Origin: Gammaproteobacteria bacterium
GTDB taxonomy: Bacteria > Pseudomonadota > Gammaproteobacteria > Nitrococcales > Nitrococcaceae
Length of the DNA: 64,000 bases
Direction of reading: 5' to 3'
NCBI GenBank assembly: GCA_030433275.1
Contig: JAUILK010000006.1
Span: forward strand, 46,528 to 110,527
Below are positions 28,387-39,885 of the stretch, one piece after another (within the stretch, counting starts at the first letter, position 1; every line of letters starts with the position of its first letter). The notes under the pieces are model-generated. The model saw nothing but the letters and a program-made list of their open reading frames with translations. It was not told the DNA's origin and did no database searches. The position numbers were made by a program, and so were the translations under genes.

Positions 28387-28563
28387 GATGCGCCTAGCTT
28401 TAGTGTTAGTAATGAACGAACGATCCGCCGAGGCGTCCGCGCTCAGTTCGACCCGAATCCGCGAGCCGGCGTTTGGCGTTTAAGGGGAATCAATTCGTAC
28501 CATCTTAGTAAACTGTAAGTCTCGGATCGAGCGACTGAGCGCACCGCAAGGCACGCTTTCGGC

Positions 28564-28953
28564 TCACGGCAAGTGGACCGGTGGTGCTGGTTGCCAGTCT
28601 GCCTGGCGGTGCTCTGCCACAACCGTGGTATAGATGCCGCCTCTTACGTTAAATTCGGCGGCCAGGCGCGCAAAGCGTGGGGCGAGTGCGTTGACCAGAT
28701 CGGAGAGAATGCGGTTGGTCACCGCCTCGTGAAAAGCGCCCTCGCCTCGGTACGACCAAATGTATTGCTTGAGTGATTTGAGCTCCACACAATGTTGATC
28801 TGGAACATAATCGATGTGGAGTGTGGCGAAATCGGGTTGGCCGGTCTTCGGGCATAGGCAGGTAAACTCAGGGATGCGAATATGGAGTGTATAGTCGCGT
28901 TCCGGCTGTGGATTAGGGAAGGTGGCTAAATCCCGATTCGGCTTCGTGGCCAT
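28564..28953 (-). CDS. queF: QueF, NADPH-dependent preQ0 reductase (short type)
   Basis: A 129-residue unimodular QueF (tunnelling fold). The catalytic Cys is in [11 protein letters not shown] (Cys34 from the chosen start, Asp41 as general acid), and the QueF motif [10 protein letters not shown] follows. It reduces 7-cyano-7-deazaguanine to preQ1 in queuosine synthesis. ATG 28953 is chosen; an in-frame TTG four codons upstream (28965) is the alternative. The bacterial long form is about 280 residues; this is the B. subtilis-like short form. gluQ, which uses queuosine tRNA, lies 2.7 kb away. Confidence 0.94.
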   Translation of the reverse strand: MATKPNRDLATFPNPQPERDYTLHIRIPEFTCLCPKTGQPDFATLHIDYVPDQHCVELKSLKQYIWSYRGEGAFHEAVTNRILSDLVNALAPRFARLAAEFNVRGGIYTTVVAEHRQADWQPAPPVHLP

Positions 28954-29136
28954 GATTCTCGACAATGCTCGGCAGGTTTGAACGAAAAATTGTATCGTTT
29001 GCCATGCTCAGAGACCAGTATTCTGCTCTGCTCCTTCACTTGTGACGCCACACACAATCGGAAGCGAGCACTGACGTTAGCTTCTCAATGGACTACGGGC
29101 CCGCCGGTGCCCTTGCAAACAAACCAATGAAATACG

Positions 29137-32100
29137 ATGCGTCTAAACAAAATCAAATTGGCCGGTTTTAAGTCCTTTGTCGAGCCAACGACTGTCTTGC
29201 TACCCGGTAGCATCGTGGGGGTCGTGGGACCCAACGGCTGCGGCAAGTCCAATATCATCGATGCGGTGCGTTGGGTCATGGGCGAGAGTTCACCGCGGCA
29301 TCTGCGCGGCGAGTCTATGGTGGATGTCATATTCAATGGCTCCGATGCGCGCAAGCCGGTGAGCGCGGCTTCCATTGAGCTCATATTTGACAATACGGAT
29401 GCCGCTACCGGTAGTAAATATTCGGCTTACAATGAGATTTCAATCCGCCGCCAAGTCAATCGCGAAGGCCAGTCGAGCTATTATTTTAATGGCACGCGCT
29501 GTCGGCGTCGGGACATCAGTGATGTTTTTCTGGGTACCGGTCTTGGACCGCGCAGCTACTCCCTTATCGAACAAAGTATGATTGCGCGGATTATCGAGGC
29601 GCGTCCAGAGGAGTTACGAGCTCACCTGGAGGAGGCAGCAGGTATCTCCTTTTACCGGGAGCGGCGCAAGGAGACCGAGCGCCGGATGCTCGATACTCTG
29701 GAGAATCTCGAGCGTCTGAACGATATCCTCAGTGAGCTTGGCCGTCAGCTTGACAAGCTCACGCGCCAAGCGCGATCGGCTAAGCGTTACCGTGAGCTGA
29801 AGGTCAAGCAGCGCGAACGCCAAGCTCAGCTCCATGTGCTCAAACTACAGACCTTGGATAGCGAACAACAGCGCGTGCGTTGCGAGCGCTCGGCCCATGA
29901 AGATGATCTTGAGGCACAACTCGCTCGGCAAAGCGAGTTGGAGCATGAGATCGAAGACTCTCGTGCTTGCTACGCTGAATGCAATGACCGTGTCAACGAA
30001 TTGCAGGCGCAATACTACGCCGCCGGCAGCGAGATCACGCGGGTCGAACAACAAATAAAGCACCGCCGCGAGCTAGGTCAGGCGAGCCGGCAAGAGCTGG
30101 AGCGCAACCGGGAGGCGTTGCGCGAGATCGAGCGTAGTTTCGACCAGGATCAGGATAAGCTTGCGCAGCTGCAGTTGCAGCAGCAGGAGCTGGTGCCGGC
30201 TGTCAATGAAGCGGTGGCGGCCGAGGCTACCGCGCGGGAAACGGTCGATTCATGGCGAAATCAGTTGGAAGAATGGCGCCAACGGTGGGATCGCTTCAGT
30301 GAAGAAGCCGCGCAGTCGGTGCGGATCGTCCAAGTTGAGCGGGCCCGCATCGAGCAGCTAGAGCAGCGCTCCGATGAGCTCACGCGCCGCGCGCAGCGGC
30401 TGCAAGAGGAAACCGACCAACTGACTCGGGATGATCCCAAGGCGGAGCTCGCGCGGCTCACCGAGCGTGAGCGGTCGCTGATTGAGGAGCTCGCTGAGCT
30501 GGAGCAACGGCACCAAACACAACAAGTTGCTCTCGGCGAGCTGCGCGAGCGGATAGCGCAGCTCGCCGATGAGCTGGATGAAGTCCGTGAGGCGCTGCAT
30601 CGCGACGGGGCTCGGCTTGCCTCGCTTGAGACGATCCAGCAAGCGGCTTTGGGTGAGGACGAGGCACTCAGGAGCTGGCTTGAGGAGTTGGAGCTCGGTG
30701 GCGAGCGGCGGCTGTCACAATGGGTCGATGTGCAGACCGGCTGGGAGCATGCCGTGGAGACGGTCCTGGGATCGGCGCTGCAAGCGATTGTGACCGAGCG
30801 CGCGTGTAGACCTGGCGAGGCTCTACGGCCACCCTCTGCTGGCACGCTGATGCTGTTTGCGCCGAGCGGTGACTGCGCGTCAACTGGCCCATCGCTCACT
30901 CTCGGCTCGGCGCTGCGCGACAAGGTGAGTGCACCCTGGGTTTTGGACGATTTGCTCGGCCACGTCTATTGCGCTGATGACATGGACTCGGCTTGTACTC
31001 TGGTGGCTAGCCTCGATACCCATGAGTCAGTTGTTACGCCGGAGGGCGTCTGGTTGGGTCGGCGCTGGGTCCGTTTGCCCGGGACCAACAATCCGGCGGC
31101 TGGTGTTATTGCCCGCGAGCGGGAGCTCGAAGTGCTGCGCTCCGGGATTGCTCTCTGGCAGGAGCGCTTGGCGGCTTTACAGTCCGAGCAGAGTCGCTTG
31201 CGTTCAGAATTAACCGGCGCAGAGGCAACTTTCGAGGCGCTGCGGGAGGAACTGGGAGGGCGGCAACGGGATCTCGCAAGCGAGCGTGCCCGAGCGGAGA
31301 GTCTTCTGCACCGTCGCGACCAAATTCGCCAGCGGCGCTTGATCATCGATCAGGAGCAGACGGAAATCGCCGCGACAAGGCGAGATACAACAGAGGTTGT
31401 TCGCATCGCCCAAGCGCGCCTGCAAGAAGCTTTGGAGCGCGGCGAGGCTCTTGAGCGCGAGCGGGTGTTGCACGACGAGGAGCGACATCGTCTACAAGGG
31501 CAGCTTGCAACTGCACAAAACCGCTGCGAAGAACTCCAAGCACGTCTTCATGAGCTCACCTTGCAGGAGCAGAGCGGCGCTACCGCGCGCGCCGCGCTGG
31601 GGGAGTCCGTCACGCGGTTACAGGCTCGCCGTGAACGACTTTTGATCCGGGAAGCCGAGCTTGATGCTCTGCTGGCGCAGTCGGATATGCCCGACGCCGA
31701 ACTCGAAAGCGAGCGTGAGCGTTTGCTGGTGCGGCAGCGCACAGTGGAAGAGCAGCTGCGTGAGGCGCGTCGAGGGCTCGAAGAATCCGGGCGGCGTTTG
31801 CGCGAGCTCGAACCGCAGCGTAGCGAGGTCGGTCAACGGGCGGTGGAGCTGCGTCACGTGCTGGAATCGACCCGGTTGCGTGAGCAGGAGCTGACGATTC
31901 GGGCGCAGGCCCAAGCGGAGCAGCTCGGCGAGCTCGGCTATGAGCCTGCGTCGGTCATGGCTGAGTTGGGTCCAGCGTTGACCGAAGCCGCTTGTGCCCA
32001 GGAACTGGGCCGCTTGCAGGAGCAGATTACTCGGCTTGAGCCTGTCAATCTGGCAGCGATCGATGAATGTCGGGACTTGGAAGAGCGCAAAACCTATATT

Positions 32101-32649
32101 GAGGGACAGCACGTCGATCTCACTGAAGCATTGAAGACTTTGGAGAGCGCCATTCGCCATATTGATCAGGAAACACGGCGGCGCTTTAAGGAGACCTTCG
32201 AGCAAGTCGATCAAGGGCTGAGAGCATTGTTTCCGCGGCTTTTCGGCGGTGGACAAGCTCACCTCGAACTCGCCGGCGAGGATCCGTTGGAGGCGGCAAT
32301 TACGATCATGGCTCGTCCGCCAGGCAAGAAAATTACCAGCCTTCACTTACTCTCAAGCGGCGAGAAAGCACTGACCGCGGTTTCCCTGATCTTTGCTTTG
32401 TTCGAACTTAATCCGGCACCATTTTGCATGCTCGATGAGGTGGATGCGCCGCTCGATGAGGCCAATGTAGGCCGTTTCTGCGACCTGCTCAAGGAGCAAA
32501 GCGCCCGGGTGCAGTTCATCATGATTACCCATAATAAGACCACCATGCAGGTGGCCAGCCACTTACTCGGTATCACTATGAACGAGCCCGGAGTATCGCG
32601 CTTGGTGGCGGTGGATTTGGCCCAGGCGGTCGAACTGGCCACAGTTTGA
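29137..32649 (+). CDS. smc: SMC, structural maintenance of chromosomes ATPase
   Basis: A 1170-residue condensin subunit: Walker A GPNGCGKS at 31-38, a long coiled coil (about 170-500), a hinge domain near 510-660, a returning coiled coil (about 670-1000) and a C-terminal ABC signature LSSGEKALTA with Walker B FCMLDEVDAPLD. It dimerises through the hinge and with ScpA/ScpB (encoded 6 kb downstream) loads onto and organises the chromosome. This species therefore uses SMC-ScpAB rather than only MukBEF. zipA follows after 91 nt, in the familiar smc-zipA-ligA order. Confidence 0.97.
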   Translation: MRLNKIKLAGFKSFVEPTTVLLPGSIVGVVGPNGCGKSNIIDAVRWVMGESSPRHLRGESMVDVIFNGSDARKPVSAASIELIFDNTDAATGSKYSAYNEISIRRQVNREGQSSYYFNGTRCRRRDISDVFLGTGLGPRSYSLIEQSMIARIIEARPEELRAHLEEAAGISFYRERRKETERRMLDTLENLERLNDILSELGRQLDKLTRQARSAKRYRELKVKQRERQAQLHVLKLQTLDSEQQRVRCERSAHEDDLEAQLARQSELEHEIEDSRACYAECNDRVNELQAQYYAAGSEITRVEQQIKHRRELGQASRQELERNREALREIERSFDQDQDKLAQLQLQQQELVPAVNEAVAAEATARETVDSWRNQLEEWRQRWDRFSEEAAQSVRIVQVERARIEQLEQRSDELTRRAQRLQEETDQLTRDDPKAELARLTERERSLIEELAELEQRHQTQQVALGELRERIAQLADELDEVREALHRDGARLASLETIQQAALGEDEALRSWLEELELGGERRLSQWVDVQTGWEHAVETVLGSALQAIVTERACRPGEALRPPSAGTLMLFAPSGDCASTGPSLTLGSALRDKVSAPWVLDDLLGHVYCADDMDSACTLVASLDTHESVVTPEGVWLGRRWVRLPGTNNPAAGVIARERELEVLRSGIALWQERLAALQSEQSRLRSELTGAEATFEALREELGGRQRDLASERARAESLLHRRDQIRQRRLIIDQEQTEIAATRRDTTEVVRIAQARLQEALERGEALERERVLHDEERHRLQGQLATAQNRCEELQARLHELTLQEQSGATARAALGESVTRLQARRERLLIREAELDALLAQSDMPDAELESERERLLVRQRTVEEQLREARRGLEESGRRLRELEPQRSEVGQRAVELRHVLESTRLREQELTIRAQAQAEQLGELGYEPASVMAELGPALTEAACAQELGRLQEQITRLEPVNLAAIDECRDLEERKTYIEGQHVDLTEALKTLESAIRHIDQETRRRFKETFEQVDQGLRALFPRLFGGGQAHLELAGEDPLEAAITIMARPPGKKITSLHLLSSGEKALTAVSLIFALFELNPAPFCMLDEVDAPLDEANVGRFCDLLKEQSARVQFIMITHNKTTMQVASHLLGITMNEPGVSRLVAVDLAQAVELATV

Positions 32650-32740
32650 ATGGCTTGGGGTTGAGCTTCTCGTGCGTCGAGTGCAGTCTGTGAGACCTCA
32701 CGGGAGGTACGCAGATAGTTATAGCCATCAGGATATAGGC

Positions 32741-33634
32741 ATGGAAGAGCTTCGCTGGCTGCTACTGATTCTGGGTCTGCTGGTCATCGTGCTGGTATAT
32801 GGCTACGGTCGAGTCCAGGAGTGGCGCGATGAAGGGCCGCCTTGGCGGCGGCGAGCAAAGCCGGAGGAGCCCTTTGCTGATGAAGTGCTCTCGAGCGAGG
32901 ACATCAAGGATACGCTCAGCGAGCTGGATGGTTTGATTAGTGAGCATAAAGAGGAGTTGCACGAGCCCTGCCGTTCGGAATCGGCTACTGCGGTAACTGA
33001 CCCACCTAGGGTGGGAGCGAATCAGGCCGATGACGAGTCGAACGCATTGGGGCGATCGAGCAGGCACCGATCCGAGCGTCACGAGGGCCGGTTGGCGTCT
33101 TTGCTCGGCGGCCGAGCGAAAAATTCACGGCCGGAGGTTGGTTGCGAGCCAGAGAACCAAGCAAGGAATTCAGGCGAAGAGAAGCTTGTCGTAATCAACT
33201 TGGTGGCGTTGCCGGAGGGGAGTCGGTATGCGGGGCCGGAGTTGCTCCATGCTATGGAGGCGGCGGGTATGCACTACGGCGCGCACCGTATCTTCCATCG
33301 TTTGCTGGATACGCGGTTGCTAGACACGAACAGCAGTCCTTGTGTGCTATTCAGTGCCGCGAACATTCTTGAGCCGGGGTGGTTCGATCTGGAGCAGATC
33401 GCGGGTTTTGATACGCCGGGAGTCGCTTTTTTTATGCGCTTGCCCGGGCCATACGATGGCCTCGTCACGTTTGAGCAGATGCTCGCCACGGCCCGTACAG
33501 TGGTTGAGCGGCTTGGCGGTCAGCTGCTCGATGGCCGCCATTGCGATCTTACCCAGCAGGCCATCGAACACATCCGCGAGGATCTGATCGAATACCGGCG
33601 TCGGGCGCATCTGGCGTCGCGGCAAGCCCGTTAA
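32741..33634 (+). CDS. zipA: ZipA, FtsZ-anchoring division protein
   Basis: A 297-residue protein with the ZipA layout: an N-terminal transmembrane helix (about residues 6-24, MEELRWLLLILGLL), a charged linker and a C-terminal FtsZ-binding domain from about 160 (VVINLVALPEGSRYAG, FFMRLPGPYDG, LGGQLLDGR). It tethers FtsZ to the inner membrane at the Z ring. ATG 32741 has AGGA upstream and puts the anchor at the extreme N-terminus; the ATG at 32672 would give an unnatural 23-residue extension. ligA follows with a short gap. Confidence 0.93.
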   Translation: MEELRWLLLILGLLVIVLVYGYGRVQEWRDEGPPWRRRAKPEEPFADEVLSSEDIKDTLSELDGLISEHKEELHEPCRSESATAVTDPPRVGANQADDESNALGRSSRHRSERHEGRLASLLGGRAKNSRPEVGCEPENQARNSGEEKLVVINLVALPEGSRYAGPELLHAMEAAGMHYGAHRIFHRLLDTRLLDTNSSPCVLFSAANILEPGWFDLEQIAGFDTPGVAFFMRLPGPYDGLVTFEQMLATARTVVERLGGQLLDGRHCDLTQQAIEHIREDLIEYRRRAHLASRQAR

Positions 33635-35680
<2,046 letters not shown>

Positions 35681-35758
35681 GAACCTGGCGGCGTGTGAGA
35701 CTCGCGGGATCACCATGCGCAATGCGTCATGATGGGCGGCGGCAAGTCCGTTCAGTCC

Positions 35759-36046
35759 CTAATCCTGTTGGCGGTGTTCCTGTGGACTCAGCGCCTGGAT
35801 GCTCAAGGCGTGAATGGTATCGGCACGCATCGCCTCCCCCATTGCCTCGTATATCATACGATGCCGCTCAAGTGTACTCCGACCGGTGAAATCCGGGCTG
35901 ACTACCAATACCCGGTAATGGCCACCGCCGTCCTTGGCTCCGATGTGCCCGGCGTGCAATCGACTGTCATCGCGCACCGTCACGGTTTCAACCTGAAGCG
36001 CTGCGCGTAGCCGACGCTCGATCATTGCAACCCGCGACTCGATCAT
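35759..36046 (-). CDS. bolA: BolA-family protein
   Basis: A 95-residue BolA protein: RRLRAAL near the N-terminus, [28 protein letters not shown] in the middle, with the conserved RHRMIY helix and the Fe-S ligand His. BolA proteins pair with monothiol glutaredoxins in iron-sulfur trafficking and affect cell shape. The ATG (36046) overlaps the yciI stop codon (ATGA), which fixes the start and implies coupled translation. Confidence 0.92.
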   Translation of the reverse strand: MIESRVAMIERRLRAALQVETVTVRDDSRLHAGHIGAKDGGGHYRVLVVSPDFTGRSTLERHRMIYEAMGEAMRADTIHALSIQALSPQEHRQQD

Positions 36047-36342
36047 GTCAGTACCCGCTTAAATGGTTTAACGATTACCCGTTGATAGACGCCCGCCTCG
36101 ACGTAAGGATCGGCATCGGCCCAGGCTTGTGCCGCTTCCAGCGATGCGAATTCGGCAATTACCAGGCTACCGGAAAAACCGGCCGGTCCGGGGTCTTCGC
36201 TGTCGATGGCGGGGTGCGGACCGGCCAGCAACAAACGCCCTTCGGCCTGTAGCTGTTCCAGTCGATGCAGGTGGGCGCTACGGGCTTTAGCCCGTAATGG
36301 CTGGCTATTCGCGACGTCGTCGCTGAGGATGGCATAGTACAT
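36043..36342 (-). CDS. yciI: YciI-like protein (YCII/EthD-type small enzyme fold)
   Basis: A protein of 99 residues from ATG 36342. [40 protein letters not shown] and VKPFKRVL match E. coli YciI nearly throughout. The family has a ferredoxin-like fold with a conserved His-Asp pair; its physiological role is not established. The upstream in-frame GTG/ATG codons (to 36372) would add a non-homologous MPIQH extension. It is translationally coupled to bolA and divergent from yciO; yciI and yciO are also neighbours in enterobacteria. Confidence 0.9.
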   Translation of the reverse strand: MYYAILSDDVANSQPLRAKARSAHLHRLEQLQAEGRLLLAGPHPAIDSEDPGPAGFSGSLVIAEFASLEAAQAWADADPYVEAGVYQRVIVKPFKRVLT

Positions 36343-36474
36343 TAATCGAGGGTCTCCGTGCTGGATAGGCACTGCGGGCTAGCCTAGCACAACCTGGCCG
36401 TTCCTGACGCGACCAGAACGAGCCGCTACAATGTACCTCCATGCCGCCGGCAGGCACTTAGCAGAGGGTACTCT

Positions 36475-37098
36475 ATGTGCCAGTTTTTCGTGATTCATCC
36501 GGTAACCCCCCAGGCACGCCTGATTCGTCGAACTGCCGAGATTCTGCAGCGCGGCGGGGTGATCGCCTATCCTACCGATACCGCTTATGCGCTGGGTTGT
36601 TGCATAGGGGAGAGGGAGGCCATAGAGCGGATTCGGCGCCTGCGCAAGCTACACGAGCGGCATAATTTTACCCTGGCCTGCCGTGACTTATCGGATATTG
36701 GCACCTACGCTAAGGTCAGTAACAATGCCTTTCGTTTGCTTAAGGCCCATACGCCAGGACCGTATACCTTCATCCTCCCCGCCACCAGTGAGGTGCCGCG
36801 GCGACTCCAACACCCGAAGCGCAAGACCATTGGCATCCGTGTTCCTGACAGTACGGTAGCGAATGCTATTTGCGCTGAGCTCGGCGCGCCGATGATGACC
36901 ACTACACTGCTGTTGCCTCAGGACGATCTTCCATTGACTGATCCGGAACTGATACGCGAGCGTATTGGTGCGCAGCTAGATCTGATTATCGATGGTGGCG
37001 CGGGCGGGCTGGAGTTGAGTACGGTAATCGATCTCACCGGCGAAGCCCCGGCCCTGATTCGGCGTGGCGCGGGCAATGCCGCAGTGTTTGAAGCCTAG
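36475..37098 (+). CDS. yciO: YciO, Sua5/YciO/YrdC-family protein
   Basis: A 207-residue protein beginning MCQFFVIHP, with GGVIAYPTDTAYALGC, HNFTLACRDLSDIGTYA, TPGPYTFILPAT and RKTIGIRVPD, aligning along its full length with E. coli YciO. Relatives (TsaC/YrdC) make threonylcarbamoyl-AMP for tRNA t6A; YciO itself has weak or uncertain activity of this type. It is not TsaC because its core motifs follow the YciO branch. It is followed by trpS after 88 nt. Confidence 0.92.
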   Translation: MCQFFVIHPVTPQARLIRRTAEILQRGGVIAYPTDTAYALGCCIGEREAIERIRRLRKLHERHNFTLACRDLSDIGTYAKVSNNAFRLLKAHTPGPYTFILPATSEVPRRLQHPKRKTIGIRVPDSTVANAICAELGAPMMTTTLLLPQDDLPLTDPELIRERIGAQLDLIIDGGAGGLELSTVIDLTGEAPALIRRGAGNAAVFEA

Positions 37099-37186
37099 CC
37101 AAGTCCGGCTACCGAGGGAGACCGCTGTGTTGTTGTGGCGGGCTATCATGTGACCTGCTCCCCCTGAGCGAAATTGACTCTAGGAG

Positions 37187-38410
37187 ATGATGTTGAGCAT
37201 AAACGACCCGCGTCAGACTCGCGTTCTTTCCGGGATGCGGCCTACCGGCCGGTTGCATTTGGGCCACTACCACGGTGTCCTGAAAAATTGGGTGCAATTG
37301 CAGCAGGAGCATGAGTGTTTCTTTTTCGTCGCGGATTGGCATGCACTGACCACCGCCTACGATGAGCGCGAAATCATCGGTGAGAACATTTGGGATTTGG
37401 TGATCGACTGGCTGGCTTGTGGCGTTAACCCGAACTTAGCAAAGATCTTCATCCAGTCCCGGGTCATCGAACACGCGGAGTTGCATGTGTTGCTGTCTAT
37501 GATCGCTCCGCTCGGCTGGCTGGAACGCGTGCCCACCTATAAGGATCAGCAAAAGAATTTGCGCGACAAAGACTTGCTCACTTACGGCTTTTTGGGCTAT
37601 CCGGTACTACAGAGCGCCGATATTCTTATCTATCAGGCGAGTGCTGTGCCGGTCGGAGAAGATCAGGTCTCGCATGTGGAGCTCACGCGCGAGCTCGCTC
37701 GGCGTTTTAACTACCTGTTCGGCCGTGAGTCGGACTTCGCTGACAAGGCCATTGTCGCAGTTAAGCGGATGGGTAAAAAAAATGCTCGTCTTTATAATGA
37801 TTTACGATGTAAATACCAGCAAGAAGGCGACCAAGAGGCGTTGGGCGAGGCGCAGGCGTTGATCGAGAGTCAGCAGAACATTACGCTGGGTGAGCGCGAG
37901 CGCCTACTGGGTTACCTGGAAGGAACGGGGCGCACTATTTTGCCGGAGCCGAGGGCGCTGCTGACGCCGGCCTCGCGTATGCCGGGGCTGGACGGGCGCA
38001 AGATGTCCAAATCTTATGGCAATACTATTTCGCTGCGGGACGAGCCAGGAGCGGTTGAGCACAAGATCCGAACCATGCCCACGGATCCCGCTCGGGTGCG
38101 GCGCACGGATCCGGGCGAGCCTACGAAATGCCCGGTTTGGGATTTCCACCGACTCTACTCCGAGCAAAAAACGCAGGAATGGGTGCTTGCCGGCTGCCGT
38201 TCCGCCGGCATCGGCTGTCTGGAGTGTAAACAGCCGATCGTCGATGCTGTGCAGGCGGAGCTTGCGCCCATTCGCGAGCGGGTTCGTGGACTTGAGGCTG
38301 ACCCGCAAGCCGTCCGCCGCATTATCTCGGATGGTTGCGAGAAAGCCCGTAGAGTGGCGCGAGAGACGATGCAAGAGGTGCGGGCAGCTGTCGGCCTGGA
38401 TTATCGGTGA
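37187..38410 (+). CDS. trpS: Tryptophanyl-tRNA synthetase
   Basis: A class I synthetase of about 407 residues with GMRPTGRLHLGHYHG (the HIGH region, residues 16-30) and GRKMSKSYGN (KMSKS). It is longer than the E. coli enzyme (334 aa) because of an insertion after the KMSKS region and a C-terminal extension, as in the Pseudomonas-type TrpS. AGGAG (37182-37186) abuts the first ATG (37187); the second ATG (37190) or TTG 37193 would have better spacing, so the exact start is uncertain by two codons. The stop overlaps the scpA start by one base. Confidence 0.95.
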   Translation: MMLSINDPRQTRVLSGMRPTGRLHLGHYHGVLKNWVQLQQEHECFFFVADWHALTTAYDEREIIGENIWDLVIDWLACGVNPNLAKIFIQSRVIEHAELHVLLSMIAPLGWLERVPTYKDQQKNLRDKDLLTYGFLGYPVLQSADILIYQASAVPVGEDQVSHVELTRELARRFNYLFGRESDFADKAIVAVKRMGKKNARLYNDLRCKYQQEGDQEALGEAQALIESQQNITLGERERLLGYLEGTGRTILPEPRALLTPASRMPGLDGRKMSKSYGNTISLRDEPGAVEHKIRTMPTDPARVRRTDPGEPTKCPVWDFHRLYSEQKTQEWVLAGCRSAGIGCLECKQPIVDAVQAELAPIRERVRGLEADPQAVRRIISDGCEKARRVARETMQEVRAAVGLDYR

Positions 38411-39279
38411 TGGCAAGCGAAGTGGATGCATTGCAGGAGGCAGCCTATCGAGAGCATGTGGATGCTCAATCCATAGCCTCGATCGCCAGGATCAGGGGCG
38501 AGCCGCTGACCAAGCTTCCGAACGACCTCTATATCCCGCCGGATGCCTTGGAGATCATACTGGAGGCCTTCGAGGGGCCGCTTGATTTGCTGCTTTATCT
38601 GATCCGCCGACAGAACCTTGATGTGCTCGATATCCCGATTGCCGAGATTACGCGGCAATACATGTGTTACGTCGAGCTGATGCAGGATTTGCGTCTGGAG
38701 CTTGCGGCTGAGTATTTAGTAATGGCGGCGATTTTGGCACATATAAAATCACGCATGCTACTGCCACAGCCGGCTGCGCAGGAGTCCGAAGAAGCCGATC
38801 CGCGGGTCGAGCTGGCGCGTCGACTCCAAGAGTACGAACAGTGCAAAGAAGCGGCGCAGCTGCTCGATGAGCAGCCCCGAGTGGCACGAGATGTTTTTCT
38901 GGGGTATGCGCCAGCTCCGTCGTTGCCACGCATTGAGCGAGTCGAACCGACTGTGAATCTGGGAGAGCTGTTCCTGGCGTTGGCGGATGTGATGGCTAGG
39001 GCGGAGCATTTCACCCACCACGCGGTGCGACGCGAGGCACTTTCGGTACGTCAGCGTATGGTCGACATATTGAGCCGGGTGGATAATGAGTGCTTTAGCA
39101 CGTTCGGGGAGCTTTTTCCCGCCAGCGAAGGGCGGCTGGGCGTTACTGTCACGTTTCTGGCTGTGTTGGAACTGTATCGGGGGCGGTTGATCGAGTTGCG
39201 CCAAGCTGAGGCGTTTGCGCCGATCTACCTGCGTGCAGTTGCGGATGCCGCGCGGGATGGCCGGCCGAGTAAGGGATAA
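38410..39279 (+). CDS. scpA: ScpA, kleisin subunit of the SMC complex
   Basis: A 289-residue kleisin. ILEAFEGPLDLLLYLIRRQNLDVLDIPI is the SMC-head-binding N-terminal signature, and a winged-helix C-terminus follows (VTFLAVLELYRGRLIELRQ). ScpA bridges the two SMC heads and binds ScpB dimers. The ATG at 38410 shares one base with the trpS stop; a GTG one codon earlier is possible. scpB follows after 9 nt. An N-terminal extension of about 40 residues precedes the conserved start, as in many gammaproteobacteria. Confidence 0.94.
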   Translation: MASEVDALQEAAYREHVDAQSIASIARIRGEPLTKLPNDLYIPPDALEIILEAFEGPLDLLLYLIRRQNLDVLDIPIAEITRQYMCYVELMQDLRLELAAEYLVMAAILAHIKSRMLLPQPAAQESEEADPRVELARRLQEYEQCKEAAQLLDEQPRVARDVFLGYAPAPSLPRIERVEPTVNLGELFLALADVMARAEHFTHHAVRREALSVRQRMVDILSRVDNECFSTFGELFPASEGRLGVTVTFLAVLELYRGRLIELRQAEAFAPIYLRAVADAARDGRPSKG

Positions 39280-39288
39280 TAGACCATA

Positions 39289-39885
39289 ATGGAGCCAGAG
39301 CTGAAGTACATCATCGAGGCTGCCTTACTGGCAGCCGGTGAGCCACTGTCGATGGAACGCCTGCAGAGGCTGTTTCCGCAAGACCAACAACCGGAGATAG
39401 CAGCCGTGTGCAGAGCCTTGACTGCGCTGGCCGGAGATTATGAGTCCCGTGGCATTGAGCTCAAAGAGGTCGCCAGCGGCTATCGGATTCAGGTGCGCAC
39501 GGAGTTGGCGCCTTGGGTGGCGCAACTTTGGGCGGCGCGGCCTGGGCGCTATTCTCGCGCTTTGTTGGAGACACTTGCGATTATCGCTTATCGCCAACCC
39601 ATCACGCGCGGTGAAATCGAGGAGATCCGGGGCGTCGCGCTGAGCACTTCGATTATGCGAACGTTGCAGGAACGCGGCTGGATTCATATCGCAGGCTATC
39701 GGCCGTTGCCAGGCCGGCCGGCCTTGTTCGGTACTACTCGGGCTTTTCTTGATTACTTCAACCTCAAAAGTTTGGAGGAGCTGCCTGCACTGACCGAACT
39801 CAAGGACTGGCGAGAGGTTCAGCCGGAGCTTGAACTGCGTTTGGCCCAGGCGGAGGGGGACGATACAGTGCAGGCGGCGGGATGA
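39289..39885 (+). CDS. scpB: ScpB, winged-helix subunit of the SMC complex
   Basis: A 198-residue protein with two winged helices. IIEAALLAAGEPLSMERL at the N-terminus and ALLETLAIIAYRQPITRGEIEEIRG in the second domain are family hallmarks. It dimerises and binds the ScpA linker. The rluB start overlaps its stop (ATGA), so scpA-scpB-rluB are translationally linked, with trpS upstream. Confidence 0.94.
   Translation: MEPELKYIIEAALLAAGEPLSMERLQRLFPQDQQPEIAAVCRALTALAGDYESRGIELKEVASGYRIQVRTELAPWVAQLWAARPGRYSRALLETLAIIAYRQPITRGEIEEIRGVALSTSIMRTLQERGWIHIAGYRPLPGRPALFGTTRAFLDYFNLKSLEELPALTELKDWREVQPELELRLAQAEGDDTVQAAG

Noticed and set aside
32672..32740. N-terminal extension of ZipA
   Set aside because: It would place a polar 23-residue leader before the membrane anchor; ATG 32741 has a ribosome site and gives the normal ZipA N-terminus.
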